From: Magnetococcales bacterium
Lineage (GTDB): Bacteria; Pseudomonadota; Magnetococcia; Magnetococcales; JADFXB01
Reading direction: 5' to 3'
Length of the DNA: 64,000 bases
Assembly (NCBI GenBank): GCA_015233935.1
Contig: JADFXB010000001.1
Location: 19,997-83,996 of the forward strand
The notes beneath the pieces were generated by a model. That model did not search any database. It was not told the DNA's origin and saw only the letters and a list, made by a program, of their open reading frames with translations. Below are positions 30,501 to 39,685 of the stretch, one piece after another (position 1 is the stretch's first letter; every line of letters begins with the position of its first letter). The position numbers and the translations under genes are program-made.

Positions 30501-30696
30501 ACTGCTGGTCCTTAACTGGCGGCAGAAGGCAGCGTCCCGCTCCCAGCTCAAACTCGCCATTGAGGACACGCTGGATTCCGGCCTGCCGCGTGTGTACACC
30601 CCAGAAATTTACCATTTGAAATGTTCAGTCGTTTTTGAGCATTTTTATGAAAGCTATCCTGAACGAAATGCCAGCGTTTATGTGGTCGCAGCATAA
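27538..30696 (+). CDS. hsdR: Type I restriction enzyme subunit R
   Basis: FWQTQGSGKSFSMVF Walker A, LTDEAHRSQYD, AFTGTPL, LDKPMRNHTLMQTIARANRV. Confidence 0.97.
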   Translation: MSSHAYSEDQLVEQPALGLLATLGWRTVSAMEETFGPTGMLQRETRGEVVLTTRLHAALVRLNPNLPPEAITAAMDELARDRSAMSLEAANREIYRLLKEGVRVSMPDREHGGQKNERLRVVDWEIAENNDFLAVSQFSVTGMLYTCRPDLVGFVNGLPLVVMEFKKPGVSARAAFDENLTHYKQQVPALFWFNALLIASNGTDSRVGSLTADWGRFFEWKRIEREDEPRRVSLEVMLKGVCDRTRLLDLVENFTLFSEHKAGLIKIIGQNHQYLGVNNAIASMLAARQLGHGRAGVFWQTQGSGKSFSMVFFAQKVLRKLAGNWTFVVVTDRVELDEQIAKTFKATAAVSETEGDQCHASSGIHLRELLRGNHRYVFTLVHKFQTPELLSDRSDVIVLTDEAHRSQYDTLALNMRAALPRALFLAFTGTPLIAGEERTREVFGEYVSIYDFQQSVEDGATVPLFYENRTPELQLVNPELNEEIYRLIEEAELDPEQEAKLERELSRQYHILTRDDRLETVAKDIVEHFLGRGFVGKAMVVTIDKATALRMHDKVRQYWRAETERVRNELFRPDLAPSRQAELLRRLDVLSTTDMALIVSPGQNEIANMKKLGLDIEPHRKRMNESQPSLDEKFKDTKDPLRLVFVCAMWLTGFDAPSCSTVYLDKPMRNHTLMQTIARANRVFPGKHSGVIVDYANVFASLEKALAIYGAGKGGQNPVKDKGKLVEELRSSVVEATAFCATHGVALPEIEQLPAGGMERLQRIEDAINALISPDSVRREFFAHERLVATLYRAVKPDPVVLEFSERVSSISTIAMAIRAKLNPNPPDISQVMGDINTLLDDSITGMTIQDHGPPALDLSRINFEALAQRFKQSRHKNTELEVLKAAIRAQVEKLIRLNRTRADFAQKFEELIESYNSGSRSIEELFEKLVALSRSLNEEQERHVRENMTEEELVIFDILTRPAPELSLEERAEVKKVARELLERIKQLLVLNWRQKAASRSQLKLAIEDTLDSGLPRVYTPEIYHLKCSVVFEHFYESYPERNASVYVVAA

Positions 30697-30750
30697 AGGG
30701 CGCACGTATAAACTGGATCGTCCCAGGAAAAACTCTATCGGAGGAGGGCG

Positions 30751-33700
30751 ATGAACTCGCGACCGGTTGACGTTCTCATCGTGGCAGCTCTGGAGGAAGA
30801 GCGGGACGCGGTTCTGAAACTGCTGGCCGGGGACTGCCTGCCAACTCGCCATGAGGGAAGCAATTTTCACCGTTGTACCCTGTACTGGAAAAACGGTCAA
30901 GGGAGTTATGCAATCGTCCTGGCTTGCTTGGGCGACATGGGAAACGTCAACGCCGCCGCAGTAACAACAGAATATTGTATGCGCATGTCTCCCTCCTACG
31001 TCGCCCTGGTAGGCATCGCCGGAGGGGTCAAGGAAGAGCCACGCCAACTGGGGGATCTGCTCATCGCCGAGGAGATTTTTCCCTATGAACGGGGCAAGGT
31101 GACACCCGAAGGATTCATCTACAGGGGCACGTCCCTGAGGGCGGATGCGCAACTCCTGGAATTCGCGCGCAAATTGTCATCCCCTAGGAAGAAGAGGGAT
31201 CTCAGTTCCCACAACAGCGCACGACGCCCAACAAAAACACCCCCAAGCCATTTCGGCAAGATTGGATCGGGGGAAAAGGTTATCGCAGATGACGCCGCCA
31301 TTCCGTGCCCCCCTGGACGTGATCCTCCCATTGGGGTGGAAATGGAAGCCTACGGTACCGCATTGGCCGCAAAAAAATGGGGAGCCGGATTCTTTTTCGT
31401 CAAGGGCATCTGCGACTGGGCGGACGTGACGAAGAACGACGACTGGCACGCCTACGCCGCCGAGACTGCCGCCGTTTTTCTCATCGACCTGCTCAGAAGC
31501 AGGCCCTTCCCGAAACGGGAACCGCCCCCCGCGCCCCTGCCTGCCCAGGGAATCCAGATGGGACCGGTTGTCGGTGCGGATCTCGTCAACGCCTCTTGGG
31601 TCGCGATCACCGGAGCGGTGGACGACTTGACCAGGAAACGTCTGGAGTCCATTCGCGAGAATTTCCAGCAAGGCCTGGTGGATACGGCGTGGCGAGAAGT
31701 CCGCGAACTCAAGGAAGCCCCAACTTTTCACGGCCTTTCACCGGAGACCCGTGCCAAGGTTCTGGGTCTGGAGGCATCCCTGGTCCTGGAGCGCAGGGAG
31801 GATGTGGAAGAAGCACAGCGGTTGGCGAATCAAGCTGAGATTTGGTGTCCTGGCTCCTGTCGTCGGTTGATCACCATCCTCACGCTACGTGCCGAGGGGC
31901 ACGAGGCCGCGTTGGCGCAACTTCCCGATCCTGATAACAGCGACGATATCCACCTCAAGGCGTCGCTGTTGGTGGAAACCGGGCGGGGGCAAGAGGCACT
32001 GGATTTACTGGACTCCTCGGAACTCCATGTCTGGACTCAAACCGAACCCCAGCCAAAACGGAACCGGGTCGAGGCGGAAACCCTGCGGTTGCGCGCCTGG
32101 GCACTGCTGGATCTTGGACGCCCCGACGAGGCGTTGGAATCGGCTCACCAAGCCCTGCAAAAACGCCCCGGCGACCAGGCGATGCGCCTTACCGCAGCCG
32201 CCATGACGTATTTCAATGCCATTTTCCCAGCATCCTTGCCCCAGGATCACGCATCCTGGCTCATACCCCTGCCGATTCCGATGCTGCCCGCCACACACGC
32301 AGCTCTGGACGCGCTGCAACGGGCTGAGGACGAGTTTGTCAAATTGATTGCATCCCCTGAGCTGTCCAAGACGCAGCGAGTGCGGATTGAGGGCTATCGC
32401 TTAGCCAGTCTGGGCAACCATCCGGCACGCCAGGACGAAGCCGCTGCGTATTGCAAGGAGCTGCTTGATCTCGACCGCACCCACCCTGACGCCATCCTCT
32501 GGAGCTTGGCACGAAGGTTCAGGATTGATCTGCGGCGCACCATGGACAAGCTGGAAGACTTAACTGCCTCTGGGAAAGCTTCCCTCCAACAGCACCTTTC
32601 ACAATGGATTTGCCTTGAGGTCAAGGGCAAACCCAGCCTCCTGTCCCGCGCGGTGGCGCAGGCAGAAAAACAATTTCGAGAGCAGCGACAGGAATCTTTG
32701 TGGCGATTCTGGCGCACCCGTTCCCTGATAGCGTCAGGAAAAACAGACGAGGCCCAAAAAGAAGCCGCCCAGTTGCCCCCCGGCGCAATCTCCCGCCAAG
32801 CCGGGATTATGATTGAGCAGGAACGCGCCACGCACACCAGAGATTGGCGTCCCCTGGCCGATCACCTGCTGCGGTTGTACGACGATTGTGGAGATGCCGA
32901 GTATCTGCTGCATGGCTGTGGCTTGTTGGCTGAGTGTGGTAACTGGGATGCGGTGGCAACGAGGGCGGACGCCTTGTCAACCCTCGTGGCGAACCTTGAA
33001 TCCCTGCGTCTTATCGCCTTCGCCCTGTGGAACACGGGACGCTGGCAGGATTGCCTTGATCAACTGAAACATCACTCAACCTTGATCCAGGGAAACCAAC
33101 CCAATGTCCAGAATCTACGCACCCTGAAAACCATGTGCCTGCGCACCCTGGGACACATTCCCGAGGCGGTGCGGGAGATGGAATCCCTGTTTGAACAGCA
33201 GCCCAGTGAAACTCACGGTGTCAATCTGGTGCGGCTGTATCGATCCTATGGCAACCAGGACGATGTTCCCCACGTTATTCGACGCATCCTGCCGTCCGGG
33301 CAACTCAGGACGGAAACCCGTCTTGAGCTGGCCCACACCGTTATCGCCTCGGACCCCGACTTGGCCCGTTATTTGATACAAGAGCTTCCCAACGAAGCTC
33401 TTGATGATCGTTCAGCCCTCGCGAAACTGAATCTGGCTTTGCGACTGGGGTTGAAGGAGGACACAGAAGCCCTGATGCCACGCCTGCCTGCGCTGGCTCA
33501 AATCCCTGGAAGCGGTGTGCAATCGATGTCAGTCGAGGATCTCCTCGAATTTCGCAAGCAGCAGATGGCAAGTCTGGAAAACGCCGTAAATGTCTATCGC
33601 AGCGGCGCGGCCCCCATTCATTTGCTTTGCGCCGTGACGAGTTGGCCCCTGGCATTGCTGTATCATCTGCGTCTTATGGGACACTGGAGCGACCCACGAA

Positions 33701-36700
33701 AGAACCTGGACGATCCCCTGTTCATCCGCCATGGCGGATGGTTCGACCTCGCCAAGCCGGACGCCCCTCCCGCGCCAGGGTCCTGGTTTATCGACGTTAC
33801 CGCCTTGCTGCTTGCAGATTACCTAGGGTTGCTGGATTCACTGGAGCGACAATTTGCCCCCATCTGGGTGGCTGATGCCCTGCCCCAACTGCTCATGGAG
33901 ATGGTGAATAATCTGAAAAGCTTCTTCCCCCCCATTTCGGGATTCGCGTTTCTGACCGTGAATGAGCAGAGGAACCTAACCGATCGCCTCGACACCTTGC
34001 GTCGACGATTGGTTTTGGGGATCGAGATGGGAACCTATTGCCATGTTCCTCTGAATCAGGCGACCCGATCGGACATGGAGAAACAACCAGATCAACTCTC
34101 TGAGCACTCCATTGGCAAGGTATTGGCAAGCATGTTTGGTTCCATGCCTGCGGCGGTGCGGACCATCTGGTGCGACGACCGTTTCATCTCAGGTTTAGGA
34201 AACATCAACGGACTTTCCATCCTTGGCATCCAGGATGTGCTGGGGTTTCTGGAGCATGCGGGACTGTTAAGCAATGCGGACGTCCTCGCGGCGGTGCGCC
34301 GGTTGCGTGCGGCGGATCTTCGCCATCTCGTGCTGGAAGACCGGGAAATCCTGGCGGCGTTGCGCGCCGCGCCGGTGAAGGCGGGAAGGGTGGAGAAATC
34401 CCCCGACCTGGTTCAACTTCGACGTTCTTTGGCGGCCATGCTCAGGCAATCCGAATGGTTGAATCACCCAGGCGAGATAAACGGTCAGAGGGTTGAGGGC
34501 GGTGAATGGATACATCTCATCCACCTGATGTTGGTAATCGTGGACAGCCTTGGGGCCTTGTGGACGTCGGCAGACGAACCGGAAGCCGACCTCTGGGCCA
34601 GGGCGGATTGGATCTGGAACAACCTATTCTTCCTTCCCGATCTGGGACGGGAGAATGGTTCGGCCATGGAACGGCTTCTGTTGCACAAGTTGGTGATGGC
34701 ATCCCTGACTTTACCCATGGCTGACTTGGGTACGGAACGTTCCCCACGCAAACGTTATTTCACTTGGTTGCAAAGCCGCTCTTTCTGGCGGCACCTCATG
34801 ACCAAACTAGAACACGTAAGAGATGTGACTCACACACTCAAGCAATTTTTCATGAGGCATTTCCGACCGGACCAGGACAAAAATGAAGCCTTGGCCGTAC
34901 GCATCCTTCTTGCCGACATGCCGGAACCCTTCTACACCGCCTTTACGGACGACTCGAACTTTGTAGCTTGGTTGAGGATTGCCAGGAAACAAGAAATTCT
35001 CATTGGCGAACTATCCTTTTCGTGGGATGAATTCTGGCAGCAGGCCGCCCAGGCGGTTGCGGGCCAGATGAGCGAGGTTCACTCGTTGGACAGCCAGAGG
35101 ACTTTTTCCCTGCAATGGACGCCCCGCGATGGAAAAACTGACGTATGCCTGACCTTGGCAGATGGACATGTAAGGATGAGCCTTGGAGACATTGGCCATC
35201 TACTGGACGAGCATCCAGAGACGCGCCAAGCTTGGTTGCGCAACCAGGCTTTTCTGTACGACATGGTCTCCGATACCACGGATGATGCCCTGGATGAGAT
35301 TGCGCGCCAGCACGATCCCACCCGGCGCGTCCACCTTTGGGAAAAGTGGAAAGCCAAGGGCGCGGAAGGATTCTACCGCCAATGGCACGATGAATTTCAG
35401 AGAACTGGGTCACTCACCTTGGCTCCCGACGCCCTGTTGCCACCTTCCGGGGCAAGCCTGCTTTGGCACGCACGACTGGAGTCGACAAACGATGCATCGT
35501 TCCCGGAGTGCCTGGACCGCGCGGCGCGGCGATTGCTGCGGGAAACAGGAGTGAAGACAACGTTGGAGCGACTCGCGGGCTTGCCCGTTCCCATGCCCGC
35601 CAGCCTCGTGGAGGCCATCGACACTCTTGATCCAAACGAGCGGACGCCTATGCTGCTCTCCCTGCTCCACAATGCCGCTTCCCCGGTAGCCATGGCCCAG
35701 GCCGTGCGCCTGCTGCTGCGCAACGTACCAAGTGCCGAGGTGGAAGCTGACCTCGCGCAATCCCTGTCCTATTGGACGAGCATAGGAGGCACGAATCAAA
35801 CCCAGGGCTTCCTGTCCTTGTTGGGCTGGATGCACCACGCCCTTACTGTTTGGTCGGAAGCCCGTGACTGGACCCCGGACTTGCTCATGGCCCTGGCCTG
35901 GATGCATTCCCATCGTTTGATGTTCGAGTTGAGGATGCTTAACGCGGATCCCACAGCAATCCATCGTGCCTTCCAGAATCCCGACCACCAATTGCCGGTT
36001 CTACACGGGATCTTCGAAGACGACAATGACGTATCCCTTCCGCAACGATCAACCCCGGAAGCCCTGCTCCTGCATTGCTTGAGCCATGCCATGGAAGGTC
36101 GTGCGGACCTTCTAGAACGTTTTCCTGCACTTGCCGACGCTGTGCGTGATCTGGTGTTTCCCCCATCTAAGAATGACAAGAGCTTTAACCACGCCCTGAT
36201 CATCGACACAACCTGCACGGACAATACACTGGGCAGCTTTCTGCAACATAGTCTGGACCTGACCCTGTTTTGCGGACTCGCGCCTCCCCAATTGGCCCCG
36301 CTCTTGTCCGAGGACTACCGTGCAGATATTCTCGACCATTATCTCAAGCAGCTCGAGGAGAACGACTTGGATCCCACGCGCTGGAACATCGTGGGATACC
36401 TCGTCCATCATGGTGTGAAACTCGACACCATAGCACCACGGCTGAACGCCCTGCTTGCGAACACGGACTTCGCCGCCGTGTGCCAGGCTAACCCGGAACA
36501 GGGTTTGTTGGCCTTGAAGCAAGGCGCAAGGATTGCCAACGCCCTTGATGATGTCATGGTGCTGGAGCGAATCGAAGCCCAGATGACTCCCTCCCTGAAA
36601 GCAGTCCTGCGTGGCAATTGCGAGGAGTACCCTCCTCCCGGCTTCCCATTCTGGCTCGAAGCAGCAATGATCATCGCCAAGACCAAGCCGACATCGGACC

Positions 36701-36909
36701 TGCGCGCCCAGGCCTTCTCTGCCTGGCTGCTCCAGGCAGAATATCTGGTGCCCTCGCTCGCACCATCTCCCGTGGGTCATCTGGCCCAACGCTTGAGCGA
36801 AGAACTCCCCACCGAACTGGCCCGGCATTTCTGGCAGGTGCTCTTTCATTCGCGCAGCCGCCCCGTCATAAAGGAGAAATTAATTGGCAGTGGGAATGGG
36901 GCGGGTTAG
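30751..36909 (+). CDS. Giant conflict-system-like protein: N-terminal nucleoside phosphorylase (MTAN/PNP) domain + TPR-like region + PIN-like domain + uncharacterised C-terminus
   Basis: PVDVLIVAALEEERDAV..VALVGIAGGVKEEPRQLGDLLIA..IGSGEKVIADD..VEMEAYG..VKGICDWAD; TPR-like helices aa ~280-950; SWFIDVTALLLADYLGLLDSLERQFAPIWVADAL PIN-like start at aa ~1011. Confidence 0.75.
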   Translation: MNSRPVDVLIVAALEEERDAVLKLLAGDCLPTRHEGSNFHRCTLYWKNGQGSYAIVLACLGDMGNVNAAAVTTEYCMRMSPSYVALVGIAGGVKEEPRQLGDLLIAEEIFPYERGKVTPEGFIYRGTSLRADAQLLEFARKLSSPRKKRDLSSHNSARRPTKTPPSHFGKIGSGEKVIADDAAIPCPPGRDPPIGVEMEAYGTALAAKKWGAGFFFVKGICDWADVTKNDDWHAYAAETAAVFLIDLLRSRPFPKREPPPAPLPAQGIQMGPVVGADLVNASWVAITGAVDDLTRKRLESIRENFQQGLVDTAWREVRELKEAPTFHGLSPETRAKVLGLEASLVLERREDVEEAQRLANQAEIWCPGSCRRLITILTLRAEGHEAALAQLPDPDNSDDIHLKASLLVETGRGQEALDLLDSSELHVWTQTEPQPKRNRVEAETLRLRAWALLDLGRPDEALESAHQALQKRPGDQAMRLTAAAMTYFNAIFPASLPQDHASWLIPLPIPMLPATHAALDALQRAEDEFVKLIASPELSKTQRVRIEGYRLASLGNHPARQDEAAAYCKELLDLDRTHPDAILWSLARRFRIDLRRTMDKLEDLTASGKASLQQHLSQWICLEVKGKPSLLSRAVAQAEKQFREQRQESLWRFWRTRSLIASGKTDEAQKEAAQLPPGAISRQAGIMIEQERATHTRDWRPLADHLLRLYDDCGDAEYLLHGCGLLAECGNWDAVATRADALSTLVANLESLRLIAFALWNTGRWQDCLDQLKHHSTLIQGNQPNVQNLRTLKTMCLRTLGHIPEAVREMESLFEQQPSETHGVNLVRLYRSYGNQDDVPHVIRRILPSGQLRTETRLELAHTVIASDPDLARYLIQELPNEALDDRSALAKLNLALRLGLKEDTEALMPRLPALAQIPGSGVQSMSVEDLLEFRKQQMASLENAVNVYRSGAAPIHLLCAVTSWPLALLYHLRLMGHWSDPRKNLDDPLFIRHGGWFDLAKPDAPPAPGSWFIDVTALLLADYLGLLDSLERQFAPIWVADALPQLLMEMVNNLKSFFPPISGFAFLTVNEQRNLTDRLDTLRRRLVLGIEMGTYCHVPLNQATRSDMEKQPDQLSEHSIGKVLASMFGSMPAAVRTIWCDDRFISGLGNINGLSILGIQDVLGFLEHAGLLSNADVLAAVRRLRAADLRHLVLEDREILAALRAAPVKAGRVEKSPDLVQLRRSLAAMLRQSEWLNHPGEINGQRVEGGEWIHLIHLMLVIVDSLGALWTSADEPEADLWARADWIWNNLFFLPDLGRENGSAMERLLLHKLVMASLTLPMADLGTERSPRKRYFTWLQSRSFWRHLMTKLEHVRDVTHTLKQFFMRHFRPDQDKNEALAVRILLADMPEPFYTAFTDDSNFVAWLRIARKQEILIGELSFSWDEFWQQAAQAVAGQMSEVHSLDSQRTFSLQWTPRDGKTDVCLTLADGHVRMSLGDIGHLLDEHPETRQAWLRNQAFLYDMVSDTTDDALDEIARQHDPTRRVHLWEKWKAKGAEGFYRQWHDEFQRTGSLTLAPDALLPPSGASLLWHARLESTNDASFPECLDRAARRLLRETGVKTTLERLAGLPVPMPASLVEAIDTLDPNERTPMLLSLLHNAASPVAMAQAVRLLLRNVPSAEVEADLAQSLSYWTSIGGTNQTQGFLSLLGWMHHALTVWSEARDWTPDLLMALAWMHSHRLMFELRMLNADPTAIHRAFQNPDHQLPVLHGIFEDDNDVSLPQRSTPEALLLHCLSHAMEGRADLLERFPALADAVRDLVFPPSKNDKSFNHALIIDTTCTDNTLGSFLQHSLDLTLFCGLAPPQLAPLLSEDYRADILDHYLKQLEENDLDPTRWNIVGYLVHHGVKLDTIAPRLNALLANTDFAAVCQANPEQGLLALKQGARIANALDDVMVLERIEAQMTPSLKAVLRGNCEEYPPPGFPFWLEAAMIIAKTKPTSDLRAQAFSAWLLQAEYLVPSLAPSPVGHLAQRLSEELPTELARHFWQVLFHSRSRPVIKEKLIGSGNGAG

Positions 36910-37477
36910 GTCGAGATGATGCTGACAACATGCACTGAGGTCATGTGAAATAGGCTAGACTTAATCTGACAAAAATTGGTCATGCGACTTTGGTTCATTG
37001 GTAGAAAATTCGGAAAACGAAGATGTGAAGATGGGGGCTACACTTCAAGAATGAAAAATTTCGCTTGTTCGAATATGAAAATACACGACCAAGAATTCTG
37101 GGGGCAACTTTGGGGGCATATGCAGAAGTATTTTCAGTAAATATATCGGAAAAAGTAGGCATTCATAATATTATTAAATAGCCCCTATCGCTACTGAATT
37201 CCCTTCCAGGGGGAATCAATGAATTCTCTAAACTCAGCTCTTGAGGAGCAATTAGGAATGCTTAGCATGGATTCTTCCCATAAATGTGGATTGGTTACAC
37301 CATAAATATAATAAATTTGTAATCCTCAATGGAGGAGGGTAAGGTATGTTTGTACGGAAGGATGCTCCCGTCAGAACTCAGTAATCCTGGTTCTGGCGAT
37401 ACCGCAGAGCCACGGTTCTGCGGACTGAACCCCGCAAGGGCAACTTTGTGGGGTTCTTTCATTATGGCCACTGGATG

Positions 37478-38197
37478 ATGCTTGTGAAACGTGCAGCAGT
37501 CTATATTGACGGATTCAACCTTTATCATGCCCTGAAAATTCTCGGGCTTGAAGAGTATAAATGGCTCAATATTCGCGCTCTGGTGGAAAACTTTTTACCA
37601 TCCTCCCAATATGAATCCCCTAATATTACCTATTTCAGTGCCTATGTCCACTGGATTCAAGAGTCCATGGCCCGCCAAAAACGATATGTGGCAGCTTTAC
37701 AGGCTGTTGGGGTAAATCCCGTCTTGGGAACATTTGCCAGAGACAAAGAGTATTCCTGCGATGCCTGTGGCAACAAAGCGCGTTACTACGTTGAGAAAAC
37801 CACAGATGTTCATATCGGCGTTTCCATGATGCAAGATGCCTGCAAGGGACACCATGACCTCTTGATGCTGGTGTCCGCAGATAGCGATTTCGCACCTGCT
37901 TTGCATCTTATCCGAAAATCATTCCCCTCCATCGAACTCAAGGTTCTGGTTCCGCCCGCTCAACAAGGAAGCAAGGCACTTCGGAAAGAAGTTGGTGCAA
38001 AAAACGTTTCACACATCAAACATATCCATGTACAACGCTCCCTGCTTGCGAGAGAATACCAAGTTGTGGGTAGAAATGAATCGATCATCCGCCCTTACAT
38101 ATACGACCCGCTTCCCATGTCTGATGATAAGCGTACCAAGCTGCAACAAGTGGATGCCATGTTCGAGTCTGTGGAGCGAAAACCCCGGAGTGATTGA
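37478..38197 (+). CDS. NYN-domain (LabA/DUF88-like) putative RNase
   Basis: RAAVYIDGFNLYHAL...KTTDVHIGVSMMQDACKGHHDLLMLVSADSDFAPAL. Confidence 0.9.
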   Translation: MLVKRAAVYIDGFNLYHALKILGLEEYKWLNIRALVENFLPSSQYESPNITYFSAYVHWIQESMARQKRYVAALQAVGVNPVLGTFARDKEYSCDACGNKARYYVEKTTDVHIGVSMMQDACKGHHDLLMLVSADSDFAPALHLIRKSFPSIELKVLVPPAQQGSKALRKEVGAKNVSHIKHIHVQRSLLAREYQVVGRNESIIRPYIYDPLPMSDDKRTKLQQVDAMFESVERKPRSD

Positions 38198-38347
38198 CAA
38201 GGCTGTTTGTTGCACACATGATTATTTTTATAATATTTAAACAGCTTTATCGCTATTATTATTAACAGATATTTTTATAACATATGCTTCATCCAAACCT
38301 CTTCCGAAAAAAACTCACCCTTCCCAATGCGACGGGCGATGCCATGA

Positions 38348-39517
38348 TCAAGAGGTTTTCCCAATCATGGCCTGTGCAGCCTTCTCCATGGATTTTCGTA
38401 CCGGGTCCAGATTGAGCCTGGCATAAATGGCTGTGGATTGTTGGGAGTAGTGACCAAGGGATTTTCCAATGACGGGAAGTGATGCTCCAGTGATGGCCTG
38501 CCATGATCCCATGGTGCGGCGCAGATCGTGGATGCGGGCATCCTCAATTTCGGCCCTGGCAAGAATTCGTTCCCACGCTTTGCGTGGCTCAACCAGGTGG
38601 CCCGTGGTTGATCGAGGGGACGGGAAAACCCACTCACTTAATGGGCCGTTTCCTTGCAAATTGGTCAGAATGTCTGCGGCCATGGGCACCAGGGGCACTG
38701 TCAAAGGACGTGGCTTGCCTCTGGTATTCTTGGTGGCCGGAATCCGCCACACCTGTTGTTCCAAGTCTATTTGATCCCAGCGCATGGCCTGGACGTTCTC
38801 CCGCCTGGCACCTGTCAACAGGGATAGCAGGAAAAAGGCGCGAGTTGATTCTGACTCCTCTAAAATGGAGGTCAGGAATCGCTCTATTTCCTCATTACTG
38901 AGGAATCTGGTCCTGCTCTCTTCTTGATACCTGCGAACCCCCAGACAAGGGTTTTCTCCTTCCCAAATACCCCATTCTTTCGCCCTGCCAAAGACAGACG
39001 AGATCAAAGCAATCACACGGTTGGCCATGGTGGGGTGTTTCTCGCCAATTTTCACATGGATCAATGCAATTTCCCGGCGGGTGATGCTGGAGAGCTTTTT
39101 TTTACCCATATCCTCTGCCAGGTGCAGACGAAAATAGGCTTCATCATCCTGCCAGGTCTTTTTACGGGGTTTTGCCCACCGCTCCATATAGGTGGCAAAA
39201 AGATCTGCGAAGGTGATCTCCTGTCGGGCATCCCGACGCATTTGAGCAGGATTTTCTCCATCTGTTGCCGCCGCATTGAGCCGAATGGCATGCCGCCGGG
39301 CATCATCGATGGACATTGCTGGCCAACGCCCCAGGGTAACTCGTTCTGGTTGGCCTCCTGGTATGCGTCGATACCAGGACCATGTTTTAATGCCATTGGA
39401 AGTGATACGAAGTTGCAGGCCAGGAACACGTTCATCCAACCAGGTATCACGTCCTTGCTGCGGTGGGACCAAGGCCACAACTGAGGCATGTGTGAACAAA
39501 ATTTTTCCACCAGCCAT
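38348..39517 (-). CDS. int: Tyrosine-recombinase integrase (DUF4102-type N-terminus)
   Basis: LLSLLTGARRENVQAMRWDQID, IHDLRRTMGSW, GKSLGHYSQQSTAIYARL; adjacent to tRNA fragment. Confidence 0.95.
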   Translation of the reverse strand: MAGGKILFTHASVVALVPPQQGRDTWLDERVPGLQLRITSNGIKTWSWYRRIPGGQPERVTLGRWPAMSIDDARRHAIRLNAAATDGENPAQMRRDARQEITFADLFATYMERWAKPRKKTWQDDEAYFRLHLAEDMGKKKLSSITRREIALIHVKIGEKHPTMANRVIALISSVFGRAKEWGIWEGENPCLGVRRYQEESRTRFLSNEEIERFLTSILEESESTRAFFLLSLLTGARRENVQAMRWDQIDLEQQVWRIPATKNTRGKPRPLTVPLVPMAADILTNLQGNGPLSEWVFPSPRSTTGHLVEPRKAWERILARAEIEDARIHDLRRTMGSWQAITGASLPVIGKSLGHYSQQSTAIYARLNLDPVRKSMEKAAQAMIGKTS

Positions 39518-39540
39518 GCATGACCTTTCCTGGATGAATT

Positions 39541-39623
39541 GGGGTTACGGGGTTACACTGGGGTTACACTTTTCAGTGATTGACAGTGATTTTTGGGTAT
39601 TTTGAATGATTTTCCGTGATTGA
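39541..39623. repeat. Short direct repeats between int and attR (putative integrase arm sites)
   Basis: GGGGTTACACT x2 (39549-39570) plus GGGGTTAC 39541; CAGTGATT at 39574 and 39584, CCGTGATTGA at 39614. Confidence 0.5.
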
Positions 39624-39685
39624 TCAAGTTGAATATTCATATAATTTTCCAGATACCTACTGAAATTTTTAACGGGAACCGTTGT

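Noticed and set aside
36112-36849. 245-aa minus-strand ORF
   Set aside because: Antisense shadow within the giant PNP-TPR ORF
37086-37125. G-rich 'ctgggggcaactttgggggcatatg' as an att or integrase-promoter remnant
   Set aside because: Too short and without a tRNA-like or integrase partner; cannot be supported from the window alone
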